From Parietaria judaica (lineage: Eukaryota > Streptophyta > Magnoliopsida > Rosales > Urticaceae): a stretch of DNA of 64,000 bases. The position numbers and the translations under genes were made by a program. Where the stretch lies: contig OX940863.1 in NCBI GenBank assembly GCA_954871525.1, positions 2,580,001 through 2,644,000 of the forward strand, written 5' to 3'. Of the stretch, positions 25,060 through 36,585 are shown piece after piece; the first letter of the stretch is position 1; each line of letters opens with the position of its first letter. The notes under the pieces were generated by a model. That model did no database searches, was not told the DNA's origin, and saw only the letters and a program-made list of their open reading frames with translations.

Positions 25060-26905
25060 CTAGAGTTGAAGCTCGGCGAGGCGTTTGATGTCGATGGGAT
25101 AAGTGTCGGAAGGAAGAAAAGAAGTGTACGATCTAATGGCAGTGAAGTTATTCACCCTCTGAGTTGGATGATAATTATCCCAAAACACGAATATGTTTCT
25201 GTCTGTGCACACTTGTGAATTTCGTTGGCATAATCCAGTTCGGTTTACTACGTCTAGACAACACGGCCTATCTAAAACACTGAAACCTGTAATTTAATCA
25301 TGTCAATACAATTAGAACAAGAAGGTAAATCATATCAACTCCCTTCGGGGACTAAAAATTATATATATATATATATATATTATAACATTTAGGTAATTTT
25401 GCCGTATAATATTCCTTAATATTTCTAAGCTTTCTAACTTCCAAAGATACATTTTAGGTCCCTAAGGCCTAAGCTATGAATGTCAACTATTAAATGATTT
25501 GAATGGAATCTAATAGTTGACATGAGAATAACTGTTTTTACATGATTTCCAATCACAAAAATTCTTAATGTTGAAAAAAATATAATTAGAGATTATTTTT
25601 CTCAAAAGGTTTTAACTTTCAAGGACATCACAAGATATATGGACTAAAGTCTAAAATATCATCTTTATTTAAAATATACATATACCGGTCAACCACAAAA
25701 ACAGAAAGATTCGTTTCTAATTAAACTTAGTTGAAAAAATAGAAATAGAAATTTCAGATGTTAACTTGCTATAGTAATTTCTATTTTGTTTGGATATGTA
25801 TATGTTATTATATTTTGTTAAAAAAACTATTTTGCAAATTGGATTATGTTTTTCATTTTTAACAAGTTAGGATGTCTTTTTTAATGTATTTAACTATTTG
25901 ATTTGAATGTATTATTTTTCTTCTCAAAACTGATACTTCAACCTAAACATGGACCGACCCAGTTGCTAAGTTCTCGAAATAGCTGCATTATAGCTAACTA
26001 ATTCCTAAAATGGAAATAATTCTAATAAATTATTTACCGGCAGAAGTAGGATCCCCGGATCCAATTCCGACAAGGTTGATATAGATGAACTGCGCGTCTG
26101 AATATCTAGAATTGAGCTCATCAACAAGATCAACAAGCTTGTCGTTAAATAGCTGAGAGGCGGCGTTTAATGTGTCTGCACAACCAGATGCGTTTCTACC
26201 AAATGTTGAGATCGCATAAGGCGTACAACCGATCAGCCCCGTCCCCGCCAATGCTACTTTCCTTGCGCCCATTTCATACAGTCTCTATATATATATATAC
26301 ACAGCCAAATATATCGAACATTTAGAACCTAAAGTGATCAAAATGGTTTAGTTTATGACCCTAAAATATTGTATATATAGATGCTCTGGTATTATATCAC
26401 ATTTATCTCTTTCGCATTCTCTTATTTATCGTTTTTTTATAGGATTAATTCTTGATCAAACTGAATTATTTCAATCCTCGAGGTTTTCATTTTAAACTGA
26501 ATTTATTGTTCATTTTAAGTACTATTTTTTCCGTAACTCGTAGGCCTTGAATTATTATAACCCTCGTGATTTTCTTCCCAAATTGGATATCCACATAAAA
26601 TGTTCATGGGCATAAGAGTCCGATTCGAACCGTGATTTGGCTGCGGAATTGGTCGATGAGAGCTTGAGCGTATTGTTGTGGCGTGAAGAACCGGCTTGTC
26701 CGGTAGAGTTGAGGCAAGAAATAGTTGTTGAGATAATCATTGTTTCCCATTCCAACATGGTATATGCACTTCTTTAGGTACTCTTGGCCTGCCCTTCTTC
26801 CTCCTAGTATATTGTTGACTCTGGACACTGTGATCTCATGACCTTTTACTTGTCTGTCCATGCTCAGAAGCACACCCTTAAAACACCAAAAAAAGTGAAT
26901 ATAGA

Positions 26906-26944
<39 letters not shown>

Positions 26945-27909
26945 CTGTTGAGTAATATTGTATTTGTACCATATGTTTGCCAGATTCGTCACGAATTCCA
27001 GAGCCCCCAGAACCGTAGTTTAGACCTTTGAGTATTGTGTTGCCTCTCGCATTGGTAAATGGAGGGATCAAGTCCGTAAACCCCAAGAGTTGACCTGTTT
27101 TCATGTTTGACCAGCCTTTAAATTATTATTTCAAAAACCATATATATATATATATATATATATGATCAATTGTTTGTGATTGTATTTGTGTAGTATAGGG
27201 CTTTTCACTATATATAGTTTCCAATATTGGTCATACTCATAGCTATGCCAAAAAAAAAAAAAAAATAGATATGCGCCTACCCAATAGTTGCCACTTTGAT
27301 ATTTATGATAATCAAATATAAATATATATATATATATACCATGTTCCTCTTATTAGTTAAGCTTATTTAAAATTAGGATAATTAATCCGTTTAGGTTTGA
27401 TAATTGTTTCACTAATTAGCATCTTGTGTTTAGGTTGATAATCCGTTTTCCCCATCGTTTGATAATTTCCGCATCAGAAATAAAATGTGAATTGTTGTTC
27501 ATAATCTTGTTTATCAAATCAGCTAATAGAATTTTAATGTTTTAATTATAAATATAATAGAAGGATTCTACAACAAAGCAAAACCTAGGCGTATTTGGCT
27601 TAATTAAAGACAGGAACTAAACTATAGAAGGTGAGAGAAAAGAGACGGACCAATCAAATCAGCCGTGGTGAGACCGTTACCGAATCTTCCAGTCGGAACA
27701 CCGCCAGGGAAGTCAATCCCATACGGCCGGTAATTAGCCTTCGTCACCGTCAAAAGAACGTTGTTGTTGCCGCTATCCGCCAGGGAATCACCGAATATGA
27801 AAAAACACGGAACTTGCGGATCGTCTCCGTTAACCCCGATGGTGTGCACGTTTGCCATGGCCAACAATGTCGCCACGAATACTATCACGGCCTTTACATG
27901 ACTTCCCAT
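25060..27909 (-). CDS. GDSL esterase/lipase, copy D
   Basis: Five exons on the minus strand: 27651-27909, 26970-27094, 26631-26876, 26038-26284, 25060-25286; 367 aa. A hydrophobic signal peptide leads into block I FIFGDSLADSGNNN (nucleophile Ser). Block II is NYGSGGSGI, block III is [12 protein letters not shown] and block V FWDNYHPTQ supplies Asp and His. All SGNH catalytic residues are present. The last exon has an unusual sequence before FWD (CCLDVVNRTGLC) but keeps the cysteines. Family members are secreted or extracellular esterases acting on lipids and cell-wall polymers; the substrate is unknown. This copy is the most diverged of the four and sits tail-to-tail with AG. The start at 27909 precedes the signal peptide. 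Confidence 0.88.
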
Positions 27910-29038
27910 GGGACTAATTATGATTAAATAGTATAATGACACTATAAAATATTAATATCAAACTATACTTCTGTAAGTTGCAAGGAAACTCGGATCATGC
28001 TTTTATAGGGGCTCGGATGTATCCCTATCCTTCTTGCCTATCTTTTAAATAATATGAATATATAAATATACATATATAATATACTTTTTTGTATAATTAT
28101 TATGTAATGGTACGTGCATTTTTCATATTATTTTTGACCGTTTGTAATAGATAAAGAGACATTGGTACTTATAGAGAAAATATCCTATATAATATAGATT
28201 TGGTACTTTATCCACTTAAAACAAGAGTTGGAACACGTAAACCACCGTACACTTGAAACAGATAGTACTTTTGCCGATTATATTCCAAATAATAATAAAA
28301 ACAATTGGGGTTCAAATAAAAAATATAAAAAAAAAAGATGTTATTGGTCCAATTAGTAATTGGATATATATTATTGAGAAATAAACTCCAAAAATAAAAT
28401 AACTTATTGACTGGCTTTTAGGTACTTATATATATCTTATAATTAATTATAGAAATAACAAAAAAATTGGGCACATATACCGCAAATAAATATATTGAAT
28501 ACCTATGCTGCAAATATCACATAATTAAATATCTTAATATTAAAATACCACACGTCACAGAGTATGGGAATATTATCTTGCAATAAGAATATGCTATCCA
28601 CTTTTATATATTTTGAGTACTTATGCCGCTAATTCCCAATGCTATAATATATATGATATGCCATAATGCAATGTAACGGTATTAGATTTGGTCAATGGAT
28701 TGGACCATGCAGTTTCTATGAAATATGAGCGAATTACTGAAAATGGATACATTAAATAATTAATTTAAACATGTGGAGATATATTTTATTTACATGATGT
28801 GCAATAGTAAATTAATAACCCACAACTTGTCACTAATCTTTGACTTTCTAAATTCCGTTACGCTTTATATTATTTTATTGGATTGCTCCATAAAAATTCA
28901 TGCAAAATAGAAGAGAAAATAGGACACTTCTTAGACTCTAGGCAACTAAAGAGAACTTATTCTTGAAATTCCTCTAGTTATGTATTATAATAGCTTCAAG
29001 TTTGTTAATGTCTATTTTACGAAGTTTGACTATGTAAC
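27910..29038. other. Upstream region of GDSL copy D
   Basis: AT-rich, no gene. A segment at about 28440-28650 has repeated phrases about cacatataccgc / acttatgccgc that resemble a decayed MITE. Confidence 0.45.
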
Positions 29039-29585
29039 CAAAGGCGGAACTACGTTGATTACCACAGGGACTAAAGCCACCCTAAGAATTTTAAATATTA
29101 TATTAGCATAGAACAAAATTCAACCAACTCCACTAACCTACCAAGCCCAGCCCCCCCTCTCTACCTCACACACGCACACAACCCTATAAACTCTTCTACA
29201 CATTGTGGTATAGACTAGACTCTAGAATTGTACGCTTTCTTTCAATTGTTTTTCTCAGAGCATTACTAGTAATATATATATATATATATATATATATTCA
29301 AATATATAATAAGTTCTCATGTACTCTTTCTCTATATATTAGTATATAGATCTTTCATGTCTACTCTATTTATTTTTTTATATTTGATTTTTGTCTACTG
29401 TTATTTGTGTTCCAATATATTTTGAATAAATTTTATATTTTGAAATTCTCTAAGTCGACAAAATATTTTAAATCGTTTTTTTTTTACAATAATTAAGTTT
29501 GTATTTTTATTTTAAATTTATCACGTAAGTTTGATATAAAAAAAAAATTGAGCCCCCCTCCTTCCGAATCCTGGTTCCGCCTATG
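29039..29585. mobile_element. hAT MITE (547 bp)
   Basis: The left end CAAAGGCGGAAC pairs with the right end GTTCCGCCTATG, whose complement is CATAGGCGGAAC (one mismatch in 12). An 8-bp target duplication TATGTAAC flanks the element (29031-29038 and 29586-29593). No open frame of note; CA/CT-rich and AT-rich internally. Confidence 0.85.
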
Positions 29586-29885
29586 TATGTAACTATATAG
29601 GTTTGGTTTATATAGCCTATGGTATTTAAAAATTATTTTTGTTACATTTGAATGCATCAGAAACAACATTATATATAGTATATACTTTAATAAATAAAGT
29701 ATGCCGCATATCTAATCGAATTTAACGCTTTGCCTAAGCTTGAGCACAGTACGCATGGTAGGATATATATATGCAAGGACGAGGTTTTCGACAGGGAAAC
29801 GACGAGGTTTTCGTTTCGCATTTCTCCGTAAAAAAAATCGGTCGACATGACCATGGAAATTCGCGACATTTAACACATTATAATA

Positions 29886-29906
29886 TATATATATATATAT
29901 ATATAA
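29886..29906. repeat. (AT)n tract
   Basis: Short TA repeat in intergenic DNA. Confidence 0.8.
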
Positions 29907-30029
29907 TAAAAAAATAAAAAGTGACCACCCTCTAATAGTGGCTATAAAATGAGGTCGCCTTTAATTCCATTAAAATGGTAGGTTTGGCTATAATACATTT
30001 GACTTTCCTCTTGTCCACTGAGAAATGTC

Positions 30030-30190
30030 ACTGAATTTGAAAATTACAGCAAAAGTATCTTAATTTTGATCAAGCAAAGCGATAAAAATTTAAAGTGAAA
30101 AATAACAGTAAAGTCAACAAACGTAATTATGTTCAATTTTTTTTGTCGAATTCAAATGCCAGATGCTAGAATTACGTTGAATTCAAATGA
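30030..30190. mobile_element. Fragment of the 44729-type MITE family
   Basis: Contains the family phrases AGCAAAAGTATCTTAATTTTG, GATAAAAATTTAAAGTG and a GTCGAATTCAAATG block. These match one half of the element at 44729-45048 and the fragment at 9290-9465. No complete ends. Confidence 0.4.
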
Positions 30191-30647
30191 AAGAAGATGC
30201 TCATTAAAACAGGGTCAAGCCCAGCTAAGGCCGAATGGGTGGGGCCTACCCAACTCAGCTTGACCCGTGCATTGCTTATAACCTTCTGTTTTATATATTG
30301 ATTAAATTGGCTTGTTTAGTATCCACTGGCCTAACCCAACAGTCCCAAGAACTTAGTCCATACTCAAATCGACCCATGAGGCGTAAAGCCCAACCCAAAA
30401 GCCCACAATCATTCTTTTATTTTAAATATCCTCACTCCCACACACACACATATTTATATATAATTATATCAAAGTAGACCTTTACCTTCTTACTAAACAC
30501 AAATTATCTATTAAACTGATACCCATATAGTTTAAAATGAAATTAGATATTAAATTTGTTTAACAGAAAATCTTTTGATCAACTATAATGTTATATAAAA
30601 TATATCATAAAATTGTGATGTGTAAAGTGTTTTTTTTATTTATTTTA

Positions 30648-31269
30648 GGATTAATTGCGGCAATAATGCACAACCTTTGGTCAACAGGGGTTTTTGGTCC
30701 CCAACCTTTCAAAGTGTGGAAAAAAATACACAACGTTTGTTGACCGTGAAATATGTTGGTCCTTCCGTTAGGGGGTGTTAACTTATGCTGATGTGGCACC
30801 GTTAAATGCCACATGGACTGCCAACTTGTAATATTACATCAGATTTTAAATTAAAACTTTAAATTAAATAAATAATTTTTATTCTCCCCTAAAAATCTAG
30901 CAGACTCTTCGTCGAACATGACTAAAATTTTGAAAAACGACCGATTATTAAACACGATTAAAATTTGCAAGATTACATATCGAAGGTTTATTAGACACGA
31001 CGAAGAGTCGTTAAATTTTTAAGGGGAAATAAAAATTATTTATTTAATTTATTTTTTAAATCATAATTAAAATATGATGTAATATATTACACCTTGGCAG
31101 TCTATTTTGCATTTAACGGTGCCACATCAGCATAAGTTAACACCCCTAACGGAAGGACCAACATATTTTACGGTCAACAAACGTTGTGTATTTTTGCCCA
31201 CACTTTCAAAGGTTGGGGACCAAAAACCCATGTTGACCAAAGGTTGTGCATTATTGCCGCAATTAACCC
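30648..31269. mobile_element. Mutator-type MITE (622 bp)
   Basis: Terminal inverted repeats of about 190 bp start GG(A/G)TTAATTGCGGCAATA. They are flanked by a perfect 9-bp target duplication TTTATTTTA (30639-30647 and 31270-31278). A second inverted repeat about TCTTCGTCG lies in the middle (30906 and 31000), so nearly the whole element can fold as a long hairpin. No coding capacity. Confidence 0.88.
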
Positions 31270-31745
31270 TTTATTTTATATTATATAAATAGAATAGAAC
31301 AAGAAATTGACCACTAATATAAATAAGATTAAATTTTGTTTAAGTGGAGATAGAATAAATGAAATTTTTTATGTCGTAATGAAATAGCACAGGAGAACAA
31401 ATCGAAGTAATGCAAAAAACAAAAGAACAATTTCTACCATGACGTCTTTCAAAGAAAAAAAAAACTACGCAATAGAGTAATATATATGAATTGTTGAATG
31501 TTATTAAATATTGAGGAAAATATTTTTAATAATATTAATGATATAAGCCTACTAAGAATCCTTCTCTTCACCCTGTATTTTTAGGTATAAAATTATGATT
31601 TAATTGCAATATAATAATCAAAATTTTATATACTTTACTGTTATTTTTTATTTTGAATTTTAGATCAAAAATTATATTATAATTTTACAACAATTACCAG
31701 TTTTTACCTGTTCATATGATTAGAAGTAGTAGTGTGTATACGATA
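31270..31745. other. Intergenic, downstream of the U2 gene
   Basis: AT-rich with nothing recognised. It ends just before the U2 3' box. Confidence 0.5.
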
Positions 31746-31749
31746 AATA

Positions 31750-31765
31750 TTGGACTTGGTTTGCA
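31750..31765 (-). terminator. Plant snRNA 3' box
   Basis: On the minus strand, immediately after the U2 3' end, the sequence reads CAAACCAAGTCCAA. This fits the plant snRNA 3'-end signal CA(N)3-10AGTNNAA, which directs 3' processing of Pol II snRNA transcripts. Confidence 0.75.
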
Positions 31766-31959
31766 GGGGTACGCCAGGCCTATGCAGTAGTGCAAGGCAA
31801 AGGCGACGCGCGGAGGCCCAGGCAGCAAGCTACCTTGGTGGGCCAACCCCCTATAAAAATAAATTTAATATCGTGTGGGCCATTGGCCCACATATCAGAT
31901 ATTAAACTGATAAGAACAGATACTACACTTGATCTTAGCCAAAAGGCCGAGAAAGGTAT
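31766..31959 (-). ncRNA. U2: U2 spliceosomal snRNA
   Basis: The minus strand starts ATACCTTTCTCGGCCTTTTG, the invariant U2 5' end. It contains the branch-point recognition region GTGTAGTATC, the stem IIa/IIb segment with GTGGGCCAATGGCCCAC, an Sm-site-like ATTTTTAT and a 3' stem-loop ending GGCGTACCCC. Length is 194 nt against about 196 nt for other plant U2 RNAs. U2 base-pairs with the intron branch site and with U6 in the spliceosome. The 5' domain looks intact, and a promoter element and 3' box are both in place. I therefore favour a functional gene over a pseudogene. Confidence 0.93.
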
Positions 31960-31981
31960 GATTTGGTAAGAGTTTGAGACT

Positions 31982-31992
31982 TCCTTTTGTAG
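31982..31992 (-). promoter_or_regulatory. TATA-like element of the U2 gene
   Basis: Minus-strand CTACAAAAGGA lies 23-33 bp before the U2 start. It is a weak TATA match but in the expected place. It is about 33 bp from the upstream sequence element, the spacing of Pol II rather than Pol III plant snRNA genes. Confidence 0.5.
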
Positions 31993-32378
31993 TCACGTTA
32001 CTCGCCCAACTCTCTAATGTCTAGGCAATGTGGGACTATGCATTAAGAGCAAAAGCTTATTAATAATGAATTAGTAAGGCTCTGTATATATTATATAGTG
32101 CTTATTAATAAAAGTTATATTAAGATAAAAGAAGACTAAAGTAAAAACAAATTCTAAAGATAAAACTAAATATATTAACACACTAGTCACGTTACTCGCC
32201 CAACTCTCTAATGTCTAGGCAATGTGGGACTATGCATTAAGAGCAAAAGCTTATTAATAATGAATTAGTAAGGCTCTGTATATATTATATAGTGCTTATT
32301 AATAAAAGTTATATTAAGATAAAAGAAGACTAAAGTAAAAACAAATTCTAAAGATAAAACTAAATATATTAACACACT
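31991..32378. repeat. 194-bp tandem duplication of the U2 upstream region
   Basis: Two adjacent copies (31991-32184 and 32185-32378) appear identical by eye. Each carries the USE. Copy 1 begins inside the TATA-like region of the U2 gene, so only the distal promoter part is duplicated. Near-identity implies a recent event. Confidence 0.92.
32026..32037 (-). promoter_or_regulatory. Upstream sequence element (USE) of the U2 gene
   Basis: Minus-strand AGTCCCACATTG, 67-78 bp before the U2 start, matches the plant snRNA USE consensus RTCCCACATCG with one difference. A second copy lies at 32220-32231 within the 194-bp tandem duplication. Confidence 0.8.
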
Positions 32379-32704
32379 AAAATTAAATCCAGAAATTGAT
32401 TCTTAGAAAAATGAACGGAAAATAAGTTAAATTTGTTTTTGTTTTAGTGCATAATCTGTATGGGAGAATTCACTTCGTTCATGTAGTCTCACACTTGTTC
32501 GTTCACGTGATTCAAATTATATTTCTTAAGACCCGAATCTCTTTTAAGTCTTTTTTCTCTCTCTCTCTAAATCCCGTAAGTACGCTACAATATGTTTCAA
32601 ACAGTGTAGAAAAACAAAGAATGAGGAATTAAGAAGAAAAAGAGGAAGCTGGATATAAAGAAAAATATTCATCCTTATACTATTCGGACAAACGTTACAA
32701 GAGG

Positions 32705-35082
32705 TTAATCATGGTGCGGTGACCATTGGACTAGTTGATTCACGTCCATTGGATAGCTGTCGGAAAGATCATATGCACTATAAATTCTGCTCGCGGTGAT
32801 CGTGTTTAGATGCTCCGTTGGGTGAAACGAGTCCCAGAACACGTAATCTATTCTATTCTCGCATGGCGTCCCTTTCGGATCGCATTGTCCTAGTTTGTTC
32901 ACCGGGCAACAACCCTTGTCCCAAACCTTGAACCCTGAACATATTCATATAAAATAATTTCATCAGAGAGATAAAAAAATAATCTAACAATATTTATAAG
33001 ATCACGAGTTACTCATTTCGTTGTGACGGTTTTAAAAATGTATTCCTGATACTTAGCACAATGTCAAAGCTTACAAATAACAAAATATTCATAATTTATA
33101 AGTAAAATAAGATATGATCCAATATAAGAGAAAAAAATATATATTATCCAGGGAGACATATTAAAAATATCACATCAAAAAGAGAAAAAGATTTAATTAA
33201 GTCTATAACTATTTCATTGTTCACTTTTTCAAGGATAAATTGATTTTAACATGTAACTTCATGATACTTAACACCACTGAAGAGAGTTAAATTATAAGAA
33301 CGGAAGAGAAATGTGTGTGAAGAGAGCACATACCGGCGGCAGCCGGGTCTCCACCGCCCATGCCAAACGAGTTGATGTAGATGAACTTGGCATCGGTGAG
33401 GTTGGTGTTGAGCTGGTCAACGAGCTGCAAAAGCTTTATGTTGAAAAACCGCACAGCGTCGTTCATGGTCTCCACGCAATCCGACCCGTTGGTCCCGTGC
33501 CGGTTAATCGAGTCTGGGGCGCACCCGATCCGCCCAACACCCGACAATGCCACCTTTCTCGCCCCTTGCTTGTACAATTTCTGCACAACAAAAACACAAG
33601 AAGTTCTCAACCGCAACAACGTACGACACGGACTTGGAAAAAGCAAGGAAAATAATAACCTCGATACGGTAGCGGTATTGGTCGATGAGAAGAGTGGCAT
33701 ATTGCTCGGGAGTGTAGTCCTTGCTTGAGTTGTAGTGTTCGGGAGTGAAGTAGTTGTTGAGGTAGTCGTTGCTGCCCAAACCAACCCAATACAAACACTT
33801 GTTTAGGTGTTCGTTTGCTTTCGCTTTGCTTCCCAATTGGTCGATCAAGCGCCACACAACGGTCCTGTGGTGCTTCAACTGGTCTCCGAAAAAGACATTC
33901 TCACCCTGCATATTGCACAAAGTTAATGCCCTTATATATTTGGGTTGTATACAACGGCGGATCTATGATATAAATCCGAAGGTAAACGACGCGAAAGGAA
34001 TCGAGTTTAGGATAAAAATTGAAAACATAAATTTAGAATAGATTTGAAAAAAATAACTCAAGGGGACTACGTCTACAACACTTTTTTGGGGTTATTGTAG
34101 CTCCGTCTCTTGATGTATTGATGAAAAATAAAAAATAAACGGAAAAATTAATAAAATGTAAAGCTAATCATGAAAGTTAAAATGAAAAATTTATAAAATC
34201 TAAACCAAATTATAAAAATAATACACGCAAAAAATAGGATAAGAAATTCACAAAAGGATTATATATGTGGAATGAAAGATTAATTAATGAGGCATTCAAC
34301 AAAATGCACAATGAAACCCCAACTCTTAACCCTAGCTGCATGGGAAAAAAAATCGGTAATCCGAGATTGTATATACAAGTGGTTCGTTATATAATATTCC
34401 GATCATTTCGTTCCCACCAACGAATCCCAAAAAACCCAATTTGATATCTCATCCAGAGTTTAGAGCCGGTCCGGCTAGAAAACGGATTTCGTAATTTTCT
34501 AGAAATATATTAGAAGAAAGAAAAATTCCACAAACCTCAATCCAGATTTTCAAAAAAAAAAAATTGTGACAAAAATAACGACACCATATCTTATATGTGG
34601 ACGAGTTTAGTACCAAATGTCTCCCTGTCTTTTTTAGAACTCCAGCAGAGCCCGACGCGTAGTTCACCCCGTTGATTATGTTATTCGATTCTGCGGAGGC
34701 GAAGGACGGAATGTAATCGTCGAATCCCATAAGCTCGCCTGAAATATCAACAATGCCACCCTAATATTGACCCCGTGACACAACTTCAACGTAAAAAAGA
34801 ATAATTATACCAATTTGGGGTAATTTAGAAGAGACCGAGAATGTCGACGGCAGTACGGCCGTTGGTGAACCTTCCGGTACTTCCGTCCTTGAAGTCAATG
34901 CCGTACGGCTTGTAGTCGACTTGCGCCAACGTCGGAAGCGCATTGTTGTTCCCATTATCCGCGAGGGAGTCTCCGAATATGAAGAAACACGGCGCTTGAC
35001 TCTCCGCATTCACGTTGAATGCCATGCACAGACAAGTACTCGCCACCATGAGCCATAGTTTCATCTCACTACACAAACACAT
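32705..35082 (-). CDS. GDSL esterase/lipase, copy C
   Basis: Five exons: 34836-35082, 34614-34738, 33660-33905, 33334-33580, 32705-32934; 364 aa. An alternative start at 35064 gives 358 aa, with the signal peptide immediately after it (MKLWLMVASTCLCMAF). Block I is FIFGDSLADNGNNN, block II NYASGSAGV, block [15 protein letters not shown] and block V FWDSFHPTE. The SGNH Ser, Gly, Asn and Asp/His are all kept. Exons 2 to 4 (125, 246, 247 bp) match copy D exactly in length, so the array arose by tandem duplication. Predicted secreted esterase, substrate unknown. Its 3' end is only about 330 bp from the duplicated U2 upstream region. Confidence 0.92.
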
Positions 35083-36164
35083 TAAAAATCAAATCAATTG
35101 TATATATAATATTATATCTATATATCGTAGTTTTGATCATAATTCTCACCTCGTCATGAGATAAAAACTGAACGAGAATCAAGAGTTTTGCAAGACACAG
35201 AAAAAGGTCAACGTGTGGACGTTGAATATGAAATAATTATGGTCTTGTGTTTAGTCTCCTAATATCTAGGTTTGATCTTTACCTTGAAAGATACATTGAT
35301 TCGAAGCCGAATGAAAGAAATATAAGCAAATTAAGCCGCACAAAAACTGTCTAAATATTAACCCCCTAAATGTAGTTAATAATAAAAAATAAATAAAAAA
35401 CATAACTGAATTTTCGCTAAATTTAGTGTAGCCATAATTAGGATATCCAAGTGATCATGAGATCGTAGGCACAAAAATAGCAAATCCTCGTTGTTTGGTT
35501 GAGTTTAATTTGCAACCAATTTGTCTTGTGAATATTCTTGTTGTGTCTACTCAATGTATTTTGATATTTATGGTAAAACCAGCTCATTTCTTTGTGTAGA
35601 CTCATCTCATGCATGTGTACATATGTGTGTGTAAATATATATATGTATGAGTTGTGTCCAAAAAAATGCACACAATGATCACGTAAATTGGAACAAATTT
35701 TAATGTTACGTGTATGTTACTTATAAACCTATCAGTTTTTCCATTATTATTATGATTATTATTATTAATTCTCTACTTAAAAATTTTAACATTTTTAAAA
35801 AGAAACTTTCCAAGCATTTGTCAAATAATTAACGTTTTTGCATTAAATTCAAGGGAAATTTGTCATTTTCAATCCTTTTGACGGAAATGGTAATCATTGA
35901 GTTTATTGAGCGGGAGGGATGGTGATCTATATTTTTTTAATAAAAAGTTTGATATTAAATAGGAGAAAATATGAAATAAAAAAAGAACGATAAAGAAAAT
36001 AAACATGAGTATCCTTAATATTGATATTTTGATACAAAATGAAAGTTCGTGAGATCACATGGTGTCATAAGAATTGAAACAACATTTCAAAGATAGAGAT
36101 TGGAGTTATATATACCCTCTTAATTATTTTATATTAATTTTAGATTCCTTTAATATATATATAT

Positions 36165-36206
<42 letters not shown>

Positions 36207-36585
36207 ATTATGCAAACTGAATTCTAGTTTCCACAAATCACGTGTGGGCGTGGCAATACATTTCCAAATATAAAAGAATAAGGGCTAAAAAATTATTTTC
36301 TTTAAAATATATGATAATTGAAGTCAAAACGTATACATATTCTCTTAAATTTTTAGGCATTTATCGAACTAGAAATTAGGCATTGACGTGGTGGCTTTAT
36401 CTTGCTTGTGAAAGCCTTGCGTTTACAACAAAATAAATTTTCAATTTTTTTTATTTTTTATTTTTTATTTTTATTTTGAATACTTCATTACATTCAAACC
36501 GAATAGAAAAACGACATTACATTCATTCCAATAACATTACATTATTCACCAAACCGAAGAGAGAAACGAAACTGATATCTTCACT
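35083..36585. other. Intergenic region between GDSL copies C and B
   Basis: Holds the promoter of copy C and the 3' flank of copy B. A TA-rich tract spans 36152-36202. No gene seen. Confidence 0.6.
36152..36202. repeat. (AT)n microsatellite
   Basis: About 50 bp of nearly pure TA repeat with a single GA interruption. Confidence 0.9.

Noticed and set aside
33311..33728. Plus-strand open frames of 114-115 residues across GDSL copy C exons
   Set aside because: Antisense shadows of exons 3 and 4; they run through the intron and have no family features.
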